Translations under genes and position numbers: made by a program | NCBI GenBank assembly: GCA_033722555.1 | Contig: JAWVYS010000002.1 | Span: 108,111-172,110, forward strand | Length of the DNA: 64,000 nt | DNA from: Brumimicrobium sp033722555 | GTDB taxonomy: Bacteria; Bacteroidota; Bacteroidia; Flavobacteriales_D; Crocinitomicaceae | Direction of reading: 5' to 3' | In this document: positions 8,667 to 16,777 of the stretch, in pieces | How the letters are laid out: each line of letters opens with the position of its first letter | Position numbering within the stretch: position 1 is the first letter of the stretch | The notes under the pieces: model-generated | The model's database searches: none | What the model saw: only the letters and a program-made list of their open reading frames with translations | What the model was told of the DNA's origin: nothing

Positions 8667-10386
8667 ATTTCAAGCTATCCATTATTTTCTTACATTTTAC
8701 CTTGAGTTCAGAAATGTCTTTATTTTTTGGAGCGAAACTATAGCGTAATTCATCAATTTCGTTGAAAACTGACAGAATCTGTTTGGCTGTTTCCGGTTCA
8801 AGCTCTTTGTCTTCTATCTTTTCAGTGATGAATCCACGCGTAATCTCTCCGGGGATGACCCCCCAGCGGTCTGCCAGAAACTGAGTAAAAGCATCACTGA
8901 TCAATTTCAATTTCTCCTCATTGTTATTCAGTTCCTCGACCTTTTCGAGTTTTTCTTCAGAATATTTAAGAGCGATGAGTGTTCGTTGACCCATTTCTTT
9001 CTTTGCGACCGCATCTTTTCTTATTCTGAAAGCAAATCCGAACACAAATCCCAGAAGAAGGGGTGAACTAAGAATTAAGGCCGTGGTCCAACCTTGAAAA
9101 GTAAAATATCGGTTATTTTCTGATCCTTTTTCACTGATATAGGGTATCAGGACTCTTTCATCTGAACTTTCATCAGGTTTATGAATATCAGGAGAACCGG
9201 CAAAATCTTCAGAGGGGATTACTCTGATCTCTTTGATCGCTGCTTTTTTAATCACGTACTCCTTCTTTTCAGGATCAAAAAAAGCTATCTCAAGCGGCTC
9301 AAACATTACTCTCCCATCCTTATTTGCCTGAATATAATAAGTAAAAGTTTTCTTTCCCTCCGCTCCCAGTTCACTGAAGGAAACTGAATCAACCACTTCC
9401 GGGTCACCATATAATATCATACCCTTCGGGAGCGTAAGTTTAGGGGCCTCGATATTATGTAAATTGCCGTGACCGCTAATACTCACCTTGAGCTCGACTA
9501 CCTTTCCCTGTTCTACCTTGCTTTCATTCATGGAAGCCGTCAAACTAAACTTACCCACTGCTCCAATAAAGGAAGAAGGAGTACCATCCGGAAGCGGTTT
9601 AACTTTAACTACTGTTTCATTCGATCTCACCCGTGCTCTCTCCGGAAATACTTTCCTGGGGTCGTCATAAAGCAGGATGATCTCAAAAGGAGAGATCTCA
9701 TATGTTCCGGTTTTATCCGGGAAAACCAAGGATTTTCCTATCTTGAATGTCATGACGTCTCTTCCTGCAATTCGTTCATGGCTTCTGGATACGTGGTTTG
9801 TTGTTTGAAGGGATTTCACCTCTGCGGGGCCTTCAAAAGCAAAAGAATTATAACTTTCTACCTGAAGAATGTCAATCTGAGCGTAGACTTTGCCTTCAAG
9901 AATAAGCGGTTGTCCTTCATAAATTTCCTTTCCGGATTGCTGAATGATTCCAAAAATGGCCTTGTCCAGATTCTTGGCCGGATCTACACTTATCATGTTC
10001 CTCAACTTTCGTACTTTGACCATTTCAGTTTGGGAACTTATTTCACCCTTGGCCGACTGAATCTTAACCGGTCCGATTTTGTATTCACCCTCCTTTGAAA
10101 AATAACCGCTGAATTTCTGAAAACTGTATCTAACGACCTCTCCACGTCCACTTGAATAGTTAACGGATGAAGACATTCCCGAATGCGTGGGCCCACTCTG
10201 AACGAACTCATCCGGAAGTTCAAACTGAACGTTTCCCTCGACGTTCGTTTTGATGGTAATACTTATAACCTCACCTTTTTCACAGGTGTTAGGCTCAATT
10301 TCGAGCTCCACGAAAGGGTCCTGAGCAAATACGAAAGAAGTCAGAAACAAAAAGAGATATTTTATCAAAGATTGCATCGTTACCAT
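8650..10386 (-). CDS. batD: BatD family oxygen-tolerance membrane protein
   Basis: The 578-aa protein has a signal peptide (LIKYLFLFLTSFVFAQ). Several immunoglobulin-like beta domains follow (DPFVELEIEPNTCEKGEVIS, and IGAVGKFSLTASMNESKVEQ, about 274-293). A transmembrane helix lies near 435-455 (ALILSSPLLLGFVFGFAF), and a cytoplasmic helical tail completes it. This is the BatD (PF13584) layout. Two start codons are possible: ATG at 10386, overlapping batC by 7 bp, or ATG at 10377 just past the batC stop. The signal peptide fits the second slightly better. It sits between batC and batE in a translationally coupled run. Confidence 0.88.
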   Translation of the reverse strand: MVTMQSLIKYLFLFLTSFVFAQDPFVELEIEPNTCEKGEVISITIKTNVEGNVQFELPDEFVQSGPTHSGMSSSVNYSSGRGEVVRYSFQKFSGYFSKEGEYKIGPVKIQSAKGEISSQTEMVKVRKLRNMISVDPAKNLDKAIFGIIQQSGKEIYEGQPLILEGKVYAQIDILQVESYNSFAFEGPAEVKSLQTTNHVSRSHERIAGRDVMTFKIGKSLVFPDKTGTYEISPFEIILLYDDPRKVFPERARVRSNETVVKVKPLPDGTPSSFIGAVGKFSLTASMNESKVEQGKVVELKVSISGHGNLHNIEAPKLTLPKGMILYGDPEVVDSVSFSELGAEGKKTFTYYIQANKDGRVMFEPLEIAFFDPEKKEYVIKKAAIKEIRVIPSEDFAGSPDIHKPDESSDERVLIPYISEKGSENNRYFTFQGWTTALILSSPLLLGFVFGFAFRIRKDAVAKKEMGQRTLIALKYSEEKLEKVEELNNNEEKLKLISDAFTQFLADRWGVIPGEITRGFITEKIEDKELEPETAKQILSVFNEIDELRYSFAPKNKDISELKVKCKKIMDSLKYDERS

Positions 10387-11135
10387 TTTTTCCCGGTCTT
10401 AGACTCACCCTTTCCTTCCTGAGATTCGAAACCCCTCATTTTGCGTTTGGTTTCCATCTCTTTCTTTAATAATTCCTCGAGTAATCGCTCAGATTTTTTA
10501 TCCGATAATTTTTCTGAAGGCGTTTGAGGATCCTGCTGACCAGAATTCTGCTGTGTATTCTGGTCCTGAGTATTTTGATTCTGTGTGTTCTGATTCTGCT
10601 GTTGTTGATCTTGCTGATTCTGTTCCTGTCCCTGCTGCTGATTCTTATTCTGCTGATCTTGATTCTGCTGATCCTTATTTGGTTGCTTTTTCTGCTGCTC
10701 TTCTTGCTGTTGCTGAAGTCTTCTTTTTGCCTCGGCCAGATTATATCTTGTCTTCTCATTCGAAGGATCGAGTCGCAAAGCTTTTTTATAGCTTTCCACA
10801 GCACCCGAATAATCTTTTTGTTTCATCTGAGCATTTCCTACATTGTGCCATTTCTCTGCCTGATCAACGGAGGTCTCGGCATTTGAAGCAGCCGATTCAA
10901 AAGCACTTCTCGCCATTTTGTAATCGCCCTTTCGATAGGCTGCATTTCCTATGTCTTTGGAGAGATCCACACCTTGGGGAGCAATCTTTTGTGCTTCGAG
11001 CAGGGTAGAATAGGCTTGGTCATACTTCCCCTCCTTATAAAGGTCTTTTCCTTTACGCAACGAATCCTGCCAGGACTGAGAATAAGTATTCAGGCCCATT
11101 AGCAATAAGCTCAATATAGTTACGAATCGAGTCAT
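10380..11135 (-). CDS. batC: BatC-like TPR protein with Q/N-rich linker
   Basis: Start set at 11135, where ATG and the batB stop TGA overlap as ATGA. A longer in-frame start at 11219 would lie inside batB and precede the signal peptide. The 251-aa product has a signal peptide (FVTILSLLLMGLNTYSQ), about three TPR units (DLSKDIGNAAYRKGDYKMAR, EKWHNVGNAQMKQKDYSGAV, NEKTRYNLAEAKRRLQQQ) and then about 75 residues almost entirely Q, N, D, K and T. A charged C-terminus (LLEELLKKEMETKRKMRGF) follows. Q/N-rich tracts after the TPRs are seen in other BatC proteins. The DNA of the tract is a CTG/TTG-type imperfect repeat and may vary in length between strains. Confidence 0.85.
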   Translation of the reverse strand: MTRFVTILSLLLMGLNTYSQSWQDSLRKGKDLYKEGKYDQAYSTLLEAQKIAPQGVDLSKDIGNAAYRKGDYKMARSAFESAASNAETSVDQAEKWHNVGNAQMKQKDYSGAVESYKKALRLDPSNEKTRYNLAEAKRRLQQQQEEQQKKQPNKDQQNQDQQNKNQQQGQEQNQQDQQQQNQNTQNQNTQDQNTQQNSGQQDPQTPSEKLSDKKSERLLEELLKKEMETKRKMRGFESQEGKGESKTGKKW

Positions 11136-12289
11136 CTGACACCGGAATTTTCGTTCCTTTTGAATATTTCCCAAATAAATAAAATCATTAAAAAAATCAG
11201 CCCTAAAGTCAAGGGCCAAACATATCTGTTTTCCTTGACTTCGAACTCCAAATCTACTGTGTTACTTGCATTCTTGCTGTTAATTTGAGTTAAAAGATCT
11301 GAAATTATCGGAAAAGATTCGTTTGAAATATGGTATGCGCCTCCGCTTTCTTTTGCAATCTCACGAATCATTCCTTTATTGAGTTTAGAGATGACTGATC
11401 TGCCGAGATCATCTTTCAGATAACCTGAACCGGGAGTATCGGATTTAGGAACGAGTGCGCCTTTTTCGGAGCCCAGACCAAGAATCAGAAGTTTTATTCC
11501 CGATTCATTTAGTGCTTCATAGGCTGATTGAAGTCCACCCTCGTGGTCTTCGCCGTCCGTAATTAGTACAACGACTTTCTTTACTTTATCCTCGGTGAAG
11601 AATTCGCTGGATTCTCTTAAAGCAGCGCCGATATCGGTTCCCTGATTGGACATGATGTTGGTAGAAAGATCCTCGATATACATTTTCGCTGCACTTTTAT
11701 CCGCAGTTAAGGGCAGCTGAGGATAAACACTACCCGCGAATACGAGTATACCTATCTTTCCTGCTGACGCCTGATTGACAAACTGAACCATCGCTCTTTT
11801 AGCCGCCTCGATTCTCGAAACATCACCTGACATATCCTGGGCGTTCATGGAGTTCGATACATCCACGGCAAACACGAGTTCAACATCGCTTGTCTGAGCC
11901 TGTACCTTTTTATTTCCAAAGGCAGGCTGCATGAGGGCCAGGATTACAAATACCAACGCATTTCTGATCAAAAAGAATCTGGTAAATGCACCTAACGTTG
12001 AAACGGGATTGAGAAAAGTTCGCACGACTTTTTCACCGCCAAGTTTATCAATGAATCTATTTCTTTGCCCTAGATGGGAGAAAAAGATAAACATGAGCAA
12101 AGGAATTATCAACAGAAACCATGCATATCCCGGTGTCAGGAATTCCACTTTTTCGCCTTTCATATTCTCATTAAATACTCCAAGCAGGTTAAGAATCTGG
12201 TATAGCAGAATCCAAAACAGTACTTCCCAAGACAATACTGAGATTATTGCCGCACGGATATTGTATTTATACCATTCTTTTTTACCCAT
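11132..12289 (-). CDS. batB: BatB, von Willebrand factor A domain membrane protein
   Basis: The 385-aa protein has a VWA domain with an intact MIDAS motif (VFAVDVSNSMNAQDM, D143-S147). It also has TDIGAALRESSEFF and VVVLITDGEDHEGG. The domain is set between N-terminal hydrophobic helices (PGYAWFLLIIPLLMFIFF) and a C-terminal helix (YVWPLTLGLIFLMILFIW). BatB and BatA are thought to form a periplasmic VWA complex that AAA MoxR proteins act on. The start at 12289 overlaps batA by 8 bp and adds about 42 residues with an extra hydrophobic helix ahead of MKGEKVEFLTPGYAW. The internal ATG at 12163 would give the family-typical N-terminus, so the true start is uncertain. Confidence 0.9.
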   Translation of the reverse strand: MGKKEWYKYNIRAAIISVLSWEVLFWILLYQILNLLGVFNENMKGEKVEFLTPGYAWFLLIIPLLMFIFFSHLGQRNRFIDKLGGEKVVRTFLNPVSTLGAFTRFFLIRNALVFVILALMQPAFGNKKVQAQTSDVELVFAVDVSNSMNAQDMSGDVSRIEAAKRAMVQFVNQASAGKIGILVFAGSVYPQLPLTADKSAAKMYIEDLSTNIMSNQGTDIGAALRESSEFFTEDKVKKVVVLITDGEDHEGGLQSAYEALNESGIKLLILGLGSEKGALVPKSDTPGSGYLKDDLGRSVISKLNKGMIREIAKESGGAYHISNESFPIISDLLTQINSKNASNTVDLEFEVKENRYVWPLTLGLIFLMILFIWEIFKRNENSGVR

Positions 12290-13316
12290 TACTTTTAAAT
12301 AAGAGTTGTTCTACACCAAGTCCGAGAAAAAGAAAAATAAGCCCTGCCGTTAAAAATGATAAGGGTCTGTAAGGAGGCTCTCTTTTAATGGTATTATCAA
12401 CCATCTTGGTTTTTTCCATTTCTTCTATTTCAGCATATATCTCCCGGAGTGAGTTTTTATCCGTGGCCCTAAAATATGCCCCTCCTGTGATCTCGGCGAT
12501 CTTTTTTAAAACCTTTTCATCAATACTTACTTTGGTATTCTGAATGATAGGTCCTAAGATCGTATTCACGGGCATCGAAGCATACCCTTCTTTGCCTACT
12601 CCTATTGTGTATACCGTAATATTTTTATTCTGTGCAAGCTGAGCAGCCTCCAAAGGTTCAACCTCACCCTTGTTCGATTCTCCGTCTGTCAGCAAAATAA
12701 TAACCTTTGATTTTAAACTGTCACTTCTCAGTCTTGCCACCGCAGTTCCGAGTCCGGTTCCTATAGCCGTTCCGGCCTCAAGGTAGCCCGACTGGATATT
12801 ATCAATGGCTCTTTTCAAAAAGTTATAATTCCGGGTAGCAGGACAAGCAGTGTATGCCTCTCCTTCGTATACAACCAATCCAATACGGTCATTTTTCCTA
12901 CCATCGACGAACTCTTTGGCGACTTCTTTTGCAGCTTCTAACCGGTTGGGAAGAAAGTCTGTGGCCATCATACTGCCCGAAATATCCATAGCGATCATGA
13001 TGTCTATTCCTTCACCATATTCTTCCAGGTTATCATCCGAATATGGCAATACAGGTTTAGCCACGGCAAATATCAGCATGACACTGCCGATTCCAATACA
13101 TGCGTAGATTCCTATCAGGAGCCATTTTATCGGATGAAACTGAACAGCTTTCAGGTCACTCGCAGGTCTGGAGAACTTGAAATTACCCCTTCTCTTTTGA
13201 AAAATTCTGTATCTGAAAAACAGCACAGGCGGTATCAGAATCAGTAACCACAACCAGTGCGGAGCAGAAAACTGATACTCCCAAAATCGTATATTTAACA
13301 GGAGATTATTCATCAT
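12282..13316 (-). CDS. batA: BatA, von Willebrand factor A domain membrane protein
   Basis: The 344-aa protein has two N-terminal membrane helices (HWLWLLILIPPVLFF; WLLIGIYACIGIGSVMLIFA). A VWA domain follows with MIDAS DISGS (111-115), a TAIGTGLGTAVARL threonine loop and VIILLTDGES. A C-terminal helix (LSFLTAGLIFLFLGLGVEQL) closes it. This is the standard BatA arrangement. It overlaps its upstream neighbour by 11 bp and batB by 8 bp, consistent with a single polycistron. Confidence 0.92.
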   Translation of the reverse strand: MMNNLLLNIRFWEYQFSAPHWLWLLILIPPVLFFRYRIFQKRRGNFKFSRPASDLKAVQFHPIKWLLIGIYACIGIGSVMLIFAVAKPVLPYSDDNLEEYGEGIDIMIAMDISGSMMATDFLPNRLEAAKEVAKEFVDGRKNDRIGLVVYEGEAYTACPATRNYNFLKRAIDNIQSGYLEAGTAIGTGLGTAVARLRSDSLKSKVIILLTDGESNKGEVEPLEAAQLAQNKNITVYTIGVGKEGYASMPVNTILGPIIQNTKVSIDEKVLKKIAEITGGAYFRATDKNSLREIYAEIEEMEKTKMVDNTIKREPPYRPLSFLTAGLIFLFLGLGVEQLLFKSNG

Positions 13317-14262
13317 TTATATTCAGATCAAGATCCGCAACCTCGTTCACTATTCTTCGCGCCTCATTCGTTACCGCAAAAACCTCTTCTCTGGGAGGAT
13401 TTGAACGCGCAAATTTTACCATATCAGACTGCGTCAAAACTTTCGTAGTCAGTTTTACCGTATGCTTCTCCAAACCCTTAAAAGCCAAAATGTCTTCTAT
13501 TTCAGAGGTGGTTTTGTCCAGCATTCTCATCCCATAATGTCTTGCCAAAAAATCCCTGAGCAGCAAGGATAGATCAAAGTAAAATTCTTTGAGATCATGC
13601 TCGTATCCCTTTGATTCCTCAAGCGCATCTATTTTCTTTAGGGTTTCCTCTCTTAAACTGAGCGGAAGGATAACTTTGCCTTTTTTTCGTTTCTTAAGTG
13701 TGTAAAATATGATTGACCCTGTAAAAATCAGAATCAGCAGGATCCACCAGCCGTAATTAAAAAAGAAATTTTTCCAAGTGAAGGTATCTTCAGGTATTTC
13801 AGTGAATTCTTCATTAATATCATAAATATCTTTTGAAGGACCGGCAGAGGGACTTGTTACCCTAATGAGCGCGGGTGGAAAATAATAGAGACTGTCTTCG
13901 ACATACACCGGTTCAGGGGGGATAACCACAAAGGCACTGTCCCAGGCCGTAAGCGTATATGTTCCTTTCCAGATATATTTTTTTCCTTCTTTATAGACTG
14001 TATCGCGGAATTCATTCAATATTTCCAGTTCGTAGTTTTGGCCTACATTACCTTCCTGGTCTGAAGAGTTTCTTCCTAAAAAAATTCCGCGCTGAGGTTT
14101 ATAAAAAATACTATCCATTTTTTCTTCAGAAACGATGGAGAAAGTGGCGCGAAGAGGTTCTCCGATCTGAATCTCATCCTGGTCAATAGAGAGATTCAGT
14201 TCCTGAGCGTGAGCCAGCAAGGAAATACATAAGAACATGAAATAAAGTGAATAAAATTTCAT
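13306..14262 (-). CDS. BatD-like single-pass protein of the Bat operon
   Basis: The 318-aa product has a signal peptide (LYFMFLCISLLAHAQ) and a periplasmic beta-rich part (LNLSIDQDEIQIGEPLRATF) resembling one BatD immunoglobulin-like domain. A transmembrane helix lies at about 170-190 (YGWWILLILIFTGSIIFYTL). A cytoplasmic helical region follows (EFYFDLSLLLRDFLARHYGM, MLDKTTSEIEDILAF), close to the tail seen in BatD. Proteins of this layout occur between the DUF58 gene and batA in many Bacteroidota. It overlaps the DUF58 gene by 4 bp and batA by 11 bp. Its precise role is unknown. Confidence 0.8.
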   Translation of the reverse strand: MKFYSLYFMFLCISLLAHAQELNLSIDQDEIQIGEPLRATFSIVSEEKMDSIFYKPQRGIFLGRNSSDQEGNVGQNYELEILNEFRDTVYKEGKKYIWKGTYTLTAWDSAFVVIPPEPVYVEDSLYYFPPALIRVTSPSAGPSKDIYDINEEFTEIPEDTFTWKNFFFNYGWWILLILIFTGSIIFYTLKKRKKGKVILPLSLREETLKKIDALEESKGYEHDLKEFYFDLSLLLRDFLARHYGMRMLDKTTSEIEDILAFKGLEKHTVKLTTKVLTQSDMVKFARSNPPREEVFAVTNEARRIVNEVADLDLNINDE

Positions 14263-15131
14263 TTGGCTCTACTCAAAAATAGGTTATTAAGTTCAGTGAG
14301 ATATTTTCCTTCTGTTGAAAGAACAGCATAATCTATTCCCGATTTTCGAAAGTCCTCGTTCAGTTTTTCCTCAAACTTCTCAAATTTGTCCCTGTATTTC
14401 TTTCGCACCCATGAAAGACCAGTGTTAACCCATTTACTTACTCCTTTTTCCGAGTCATACATTTGGATCAACCCGAGATTGGGCAGTTCTCTCTCCCCAG
14501 GATCGAAGAGCCTCAATGCTATCACATCGTGCTTATTACCTGCTATTTTTAATCCTTCGATAAAGTTATTGGAATCAAAAAAATCTGAGATCACAAAGCA
14601 GATACTCCTTTTCTTAACGACATTTCTGAAATATTTGAGTCCTTCGTTAAGATCGGTTCCTCTACCTTTTGCCTCGTAGTCTATAAGATCGCGCAGAATC
14701 ATCATCGCATGACCTCTCCCCTTCTTGGGAGGAATGTAACGTTCCATGCGATCCGAGACAAAAATAGCACCTACCTTATCGTTGTTCATAACAGCAGAAA
14801 AAGAAAGTACGGCAGCTACCTCAAGCATCAGTTCTTTTTTTGATTTTTCCGAAGTTCCGAAGTTTTCGGAAGCTGAGATGTCAAGGACGAGGATAACAGT
14901 TAATTCCCGCTCTTCTTCGAAGACCTTCACAAAGGGTTCGTTGAATCGTGCTGTAACATTCCAGTCGATATTTCTTACATCATCTCCGAAATGATAATTC
15001 TTAACCTCAGAAAAGGCCATTCCTTTTCCTTTAAACGCAGAGTGATATTCTCCCGAGAAAACCTGTCGGGTCAACCCTCGCGTTTTTATTTCAATTTCCC
15101 TAACTCTTTTTAGAAGCTCTTTGGTATCCAT
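14259..15131 (-). CDS. DUF58 domain-containing protein
   Basis: The 290-aa soluble protein has the DUF58 hallmark FGDDVRNIDWNVTARFNEPF near residues 48-67. A degenerate VWA core follows (VILVLDISASENFG, CFVISDFFD). It partners MoxR-type AAA+ ATPases in MoxR-DUF58-Bat operons. It lies 15 bp after moxR and overlaps the next gene by 4 bp. Confidence 0.9.
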   Translation of the reverse strand: MDTKELLKRVREIEIKTRGLTRQVFSGEYHSAFKGKGMAFSEVKNYHFGDDVRNIDWNVTARFNEPFVKVFEEERELTVILVLDISASENFGTSEKSKKELMLEVAAVLSFSAVMNNDKVGAIFVSDRMERYIPPKKGRGHAMMILRDLIDYEAKGRGTDLNEGLKYFRNVVKKRSICFVISDFFDSNNFIEGLKIAGNKHDVIALRLFDPGERELPNLGLIQMYDSEKGVSKWVNTGLSWVRKKYRDKFEKFEEKLNEDFRKSGIDYAVLSTEGKYLTELNNLFLSRAK

Positions 15132-15146
15132 TCGGTACTTTTTCTA

Positions 15147-16169
15147 TCAGGGCACTTCAATACGGCTCAGAATTTTGTTAACAATGGTTGTCGCATCGAT
15201 CCCTTCTGCCTCCGCTTCATAAGTCAGGCCTAATCTATGTTGAATAACATCGGGAGCTACTGCCCGAATGTCTTCAGGAATTACGTATGCCCGGCCATTA
15301 AGAAAAGCATTCGCCTTTCCGGAAAGAGCTAGATTGATACTTGCTCTTGGCGAGGCACCGAAAGAAATCAGAGGCTCCAGATTCACGAGGTCAAAATCTG
15401 AAGGCTTACGGGTCGCAAAAACGATATCAATAATATATTTTTCAATTTTTTCATCAAGATAGATATCACGCACCATTGCGCGCAGTCTTAAAATTTCTTC
15501 CGGATTTGTAACAGCGGATGCCCTAGCCAGTCCTTCAGCACGGACGTTGCTTCGTAAAATGAGTTTTTCTTCTTCAGGCGTAGGATAATCGAGCCTTACC
15601 TTGAGCATGAACCTGTCAACCTGGGCCTCCGGTAACGGATATGTACCTTCCTGTTCAATAGGGTTTTGAGTAGCAAGTACTAAAAAAGGCTTTGGAAGCA
15701 AGAAGGTTTCATCCCCTATGGTCACCTGACGTTCCTGCATTGCCTCTAAAAGGGCGGATTGTACTTTGGCAGGTGCTCTGTTTATCTCGTCAGCCAAAAT
15801 AAAATTTGCAAAAATGGGGCCTTTCGTCACTGAAAACGACTGTGTCTTCTGATTATATATCATGGTACCGGTAACATCGGCGGGCAATAAATCGGGCGTA
15901 AACTGAATTCGACTGAAATCACCACCAATAACGTCCGAAAGGGTTTTAATAGCCAGGGTTTTGGCAAGCCCCGGAACACCCTCCAACAATATGTGGCCAT
16001 CCGCCAATAATGCAATTAGAAGTCTATCCATCATTCTTCCCTGCCCTACAATCACCTTTGATAGTTCTTTTTTCATCAGGTTGATCAACGGGGTTTCCTG
16101 TTGTATCCTCTCTGAAAGCTGCCTGATGCTTTCGGCGGGTGTAATCGAATTGGGGGTATTTTCTTCCAT
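15147..16169 (-). CDS. MoxR-type AAA+ ATPase
   Basis: AAA_3 family protein of about 340 aa. It has Walker A (GVPGLAKT), Walker B with NFILADEINRAPAKVQSALL, sensor 1 (LATQNPIEQEGTYPLPEAQ), the VDRFMLKV box and a C-terminal lid (SFGASPRASINLALSG). MoxR proteins act as chaperones that engage VWA-domain partners, here BatA/BatB and the DUF58 protein. The start is taken at ATG 16169 (MEENTPN); an upstream in-frame ATG at 16193 would add eight residues (MYHSVFTI). It is the first gene of the eight-gene operon ending with batE. Confidence 0.93.
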   Translation of the reverse strand: MEENTPNSITPAESIRQLSERIQQETPLINLMKKELSKVIVGQGRMMDRLLIALLADGHILLEGVPGLAKTLAIKTLSDVIGGDFSRIQFTPDLLPADVTGTMIYNQKTQSFSVTKGPIFANFILADEINRAPAKVQSALLEAMQERQVTIGDETFLLPKPFLVLATQNPIEQEGTYPLPEAQVDRFMLKVRLDYPTPEEEKLILRSNVRAEGLARASAVTNPEEILRLRAMVRDIYLDEKIEKYIIDIVFATRKPSDFDLVNLEPLISFGASPRASINLALSGKANAFLNGRAYVIPEDIRAVAPDVIQHRLGLTYEAEAEGIDATTIVNKILSRIEVP

Positions 16170-16230
16170 AATTGTAAAAACTGAATGATACAAAGATGCC
16201 TAATGATAGGCCTTATGAAGGTTTGAGCCC

Positions 16231-16285
16231 TGTTAATTTATGTTAACAATCTGTTTTTCAGTACATAGTTAAAATTAAATTTAAC
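16231..16285. promoter_or_regulatory. Paired dyads between moxR and the zinc-ribbon gene
   Basis: The divergent gap holds a perfect 6-6-6 dyad, TGTTAA-N6-TTAACA (16231-16248), and a second one, GTTAAA-N6-TTTAAC (16268-16285). The first is about 60-80 bp upstream of the moxR start. The half-site resembles the 13-bp palindrome at 4140. These could be operators for the Bat operon; AT-richness makes chance occurrence possible. Confidence 0.3.
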
Positions 16286-16402
16286 GACCATGCAACTTTT
16301 CAGGCAATGAATCGTTTATGTCTCTAAGTATTTTTACGTAGGTTAAACGAAAAATTAGTATATTGGCTTTGTTTTAACACCTTTATCGAAACGCTTACTT
16401 TT

Positions 16403-16777
16403 ATGAAAACGAAAGAAAACGGCCGCTTATGTCTTGAATGTGAGACTCCTCTTAATGGAAGGAAAGATCAAAAATTCTGCGGCGACTACTGTAGAAATAC
16501 TTACAACAATCGACAGAATGAGGACGCCAACAATTATATGCGTCGCATCAACAATATCCTTCGAAAAAACCGCAGAATATTGGATCGTTTAAACCCCAAG
16601 GGTAAGAAGACTGTTGATGCTATGACCCTCGCCGAGGAAGGTTTTAATTTCCATTATTTCACGAATATATACACCACCCAAAAGGGAAGTGAATATAAGT
16701 TTTGTTATGACAGGGGTTATCTCAAGCTCGAAAATGATGAATACATGCTTGTCCATAAGCAGGATTATGTGAAATAA
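16403..16777 (+). CDS. Small zinc-ribbon protein of unknown function
   Basis: The 124-aa protein has an N-terminal CLECETPL and KFCGDYCRNTYNNRQN zinc-ribbon-like arrangement: C-x2-C, then C-x3-C. A basic helical region follows (YMRRINNILRKNRRILDRL), and the second half is rich in aromatic residues (FNFHYFTNIYTTQKGSEYKF). Similar short proteins are widespread and uncharacterised in Bacteroidota. Nucleic-acid binding is plausible from the ribbon and basic helix but unproven. It is a single gene diverging from the moxR operon, and its stop abuts the stop of the convergent TonB receptor gene. Confidence 0.75.
   Translation: MKTKENGRLCLECETPLNGRKDQKFCGDYCRNTYNNRQNEDANNYMRRINNILRKNRRILDRLNPKGKKTVDAMTLAEEGFNFHYFTNIYTTQKGSEYKFCYDRGYLKLENDEYMLVHKQDYVK

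Noticed and set aside
9469..10098. 209-codon frame antisense to batD
   Set aside because: Shadow of batD codon usage; no domain or signal and wholly inside a certain gene.
16194..16402. Small RNA gene in the moxR divergent gap
   Set aside because: The dyads have no adjacent T-run and look like operators, not RNA stems.
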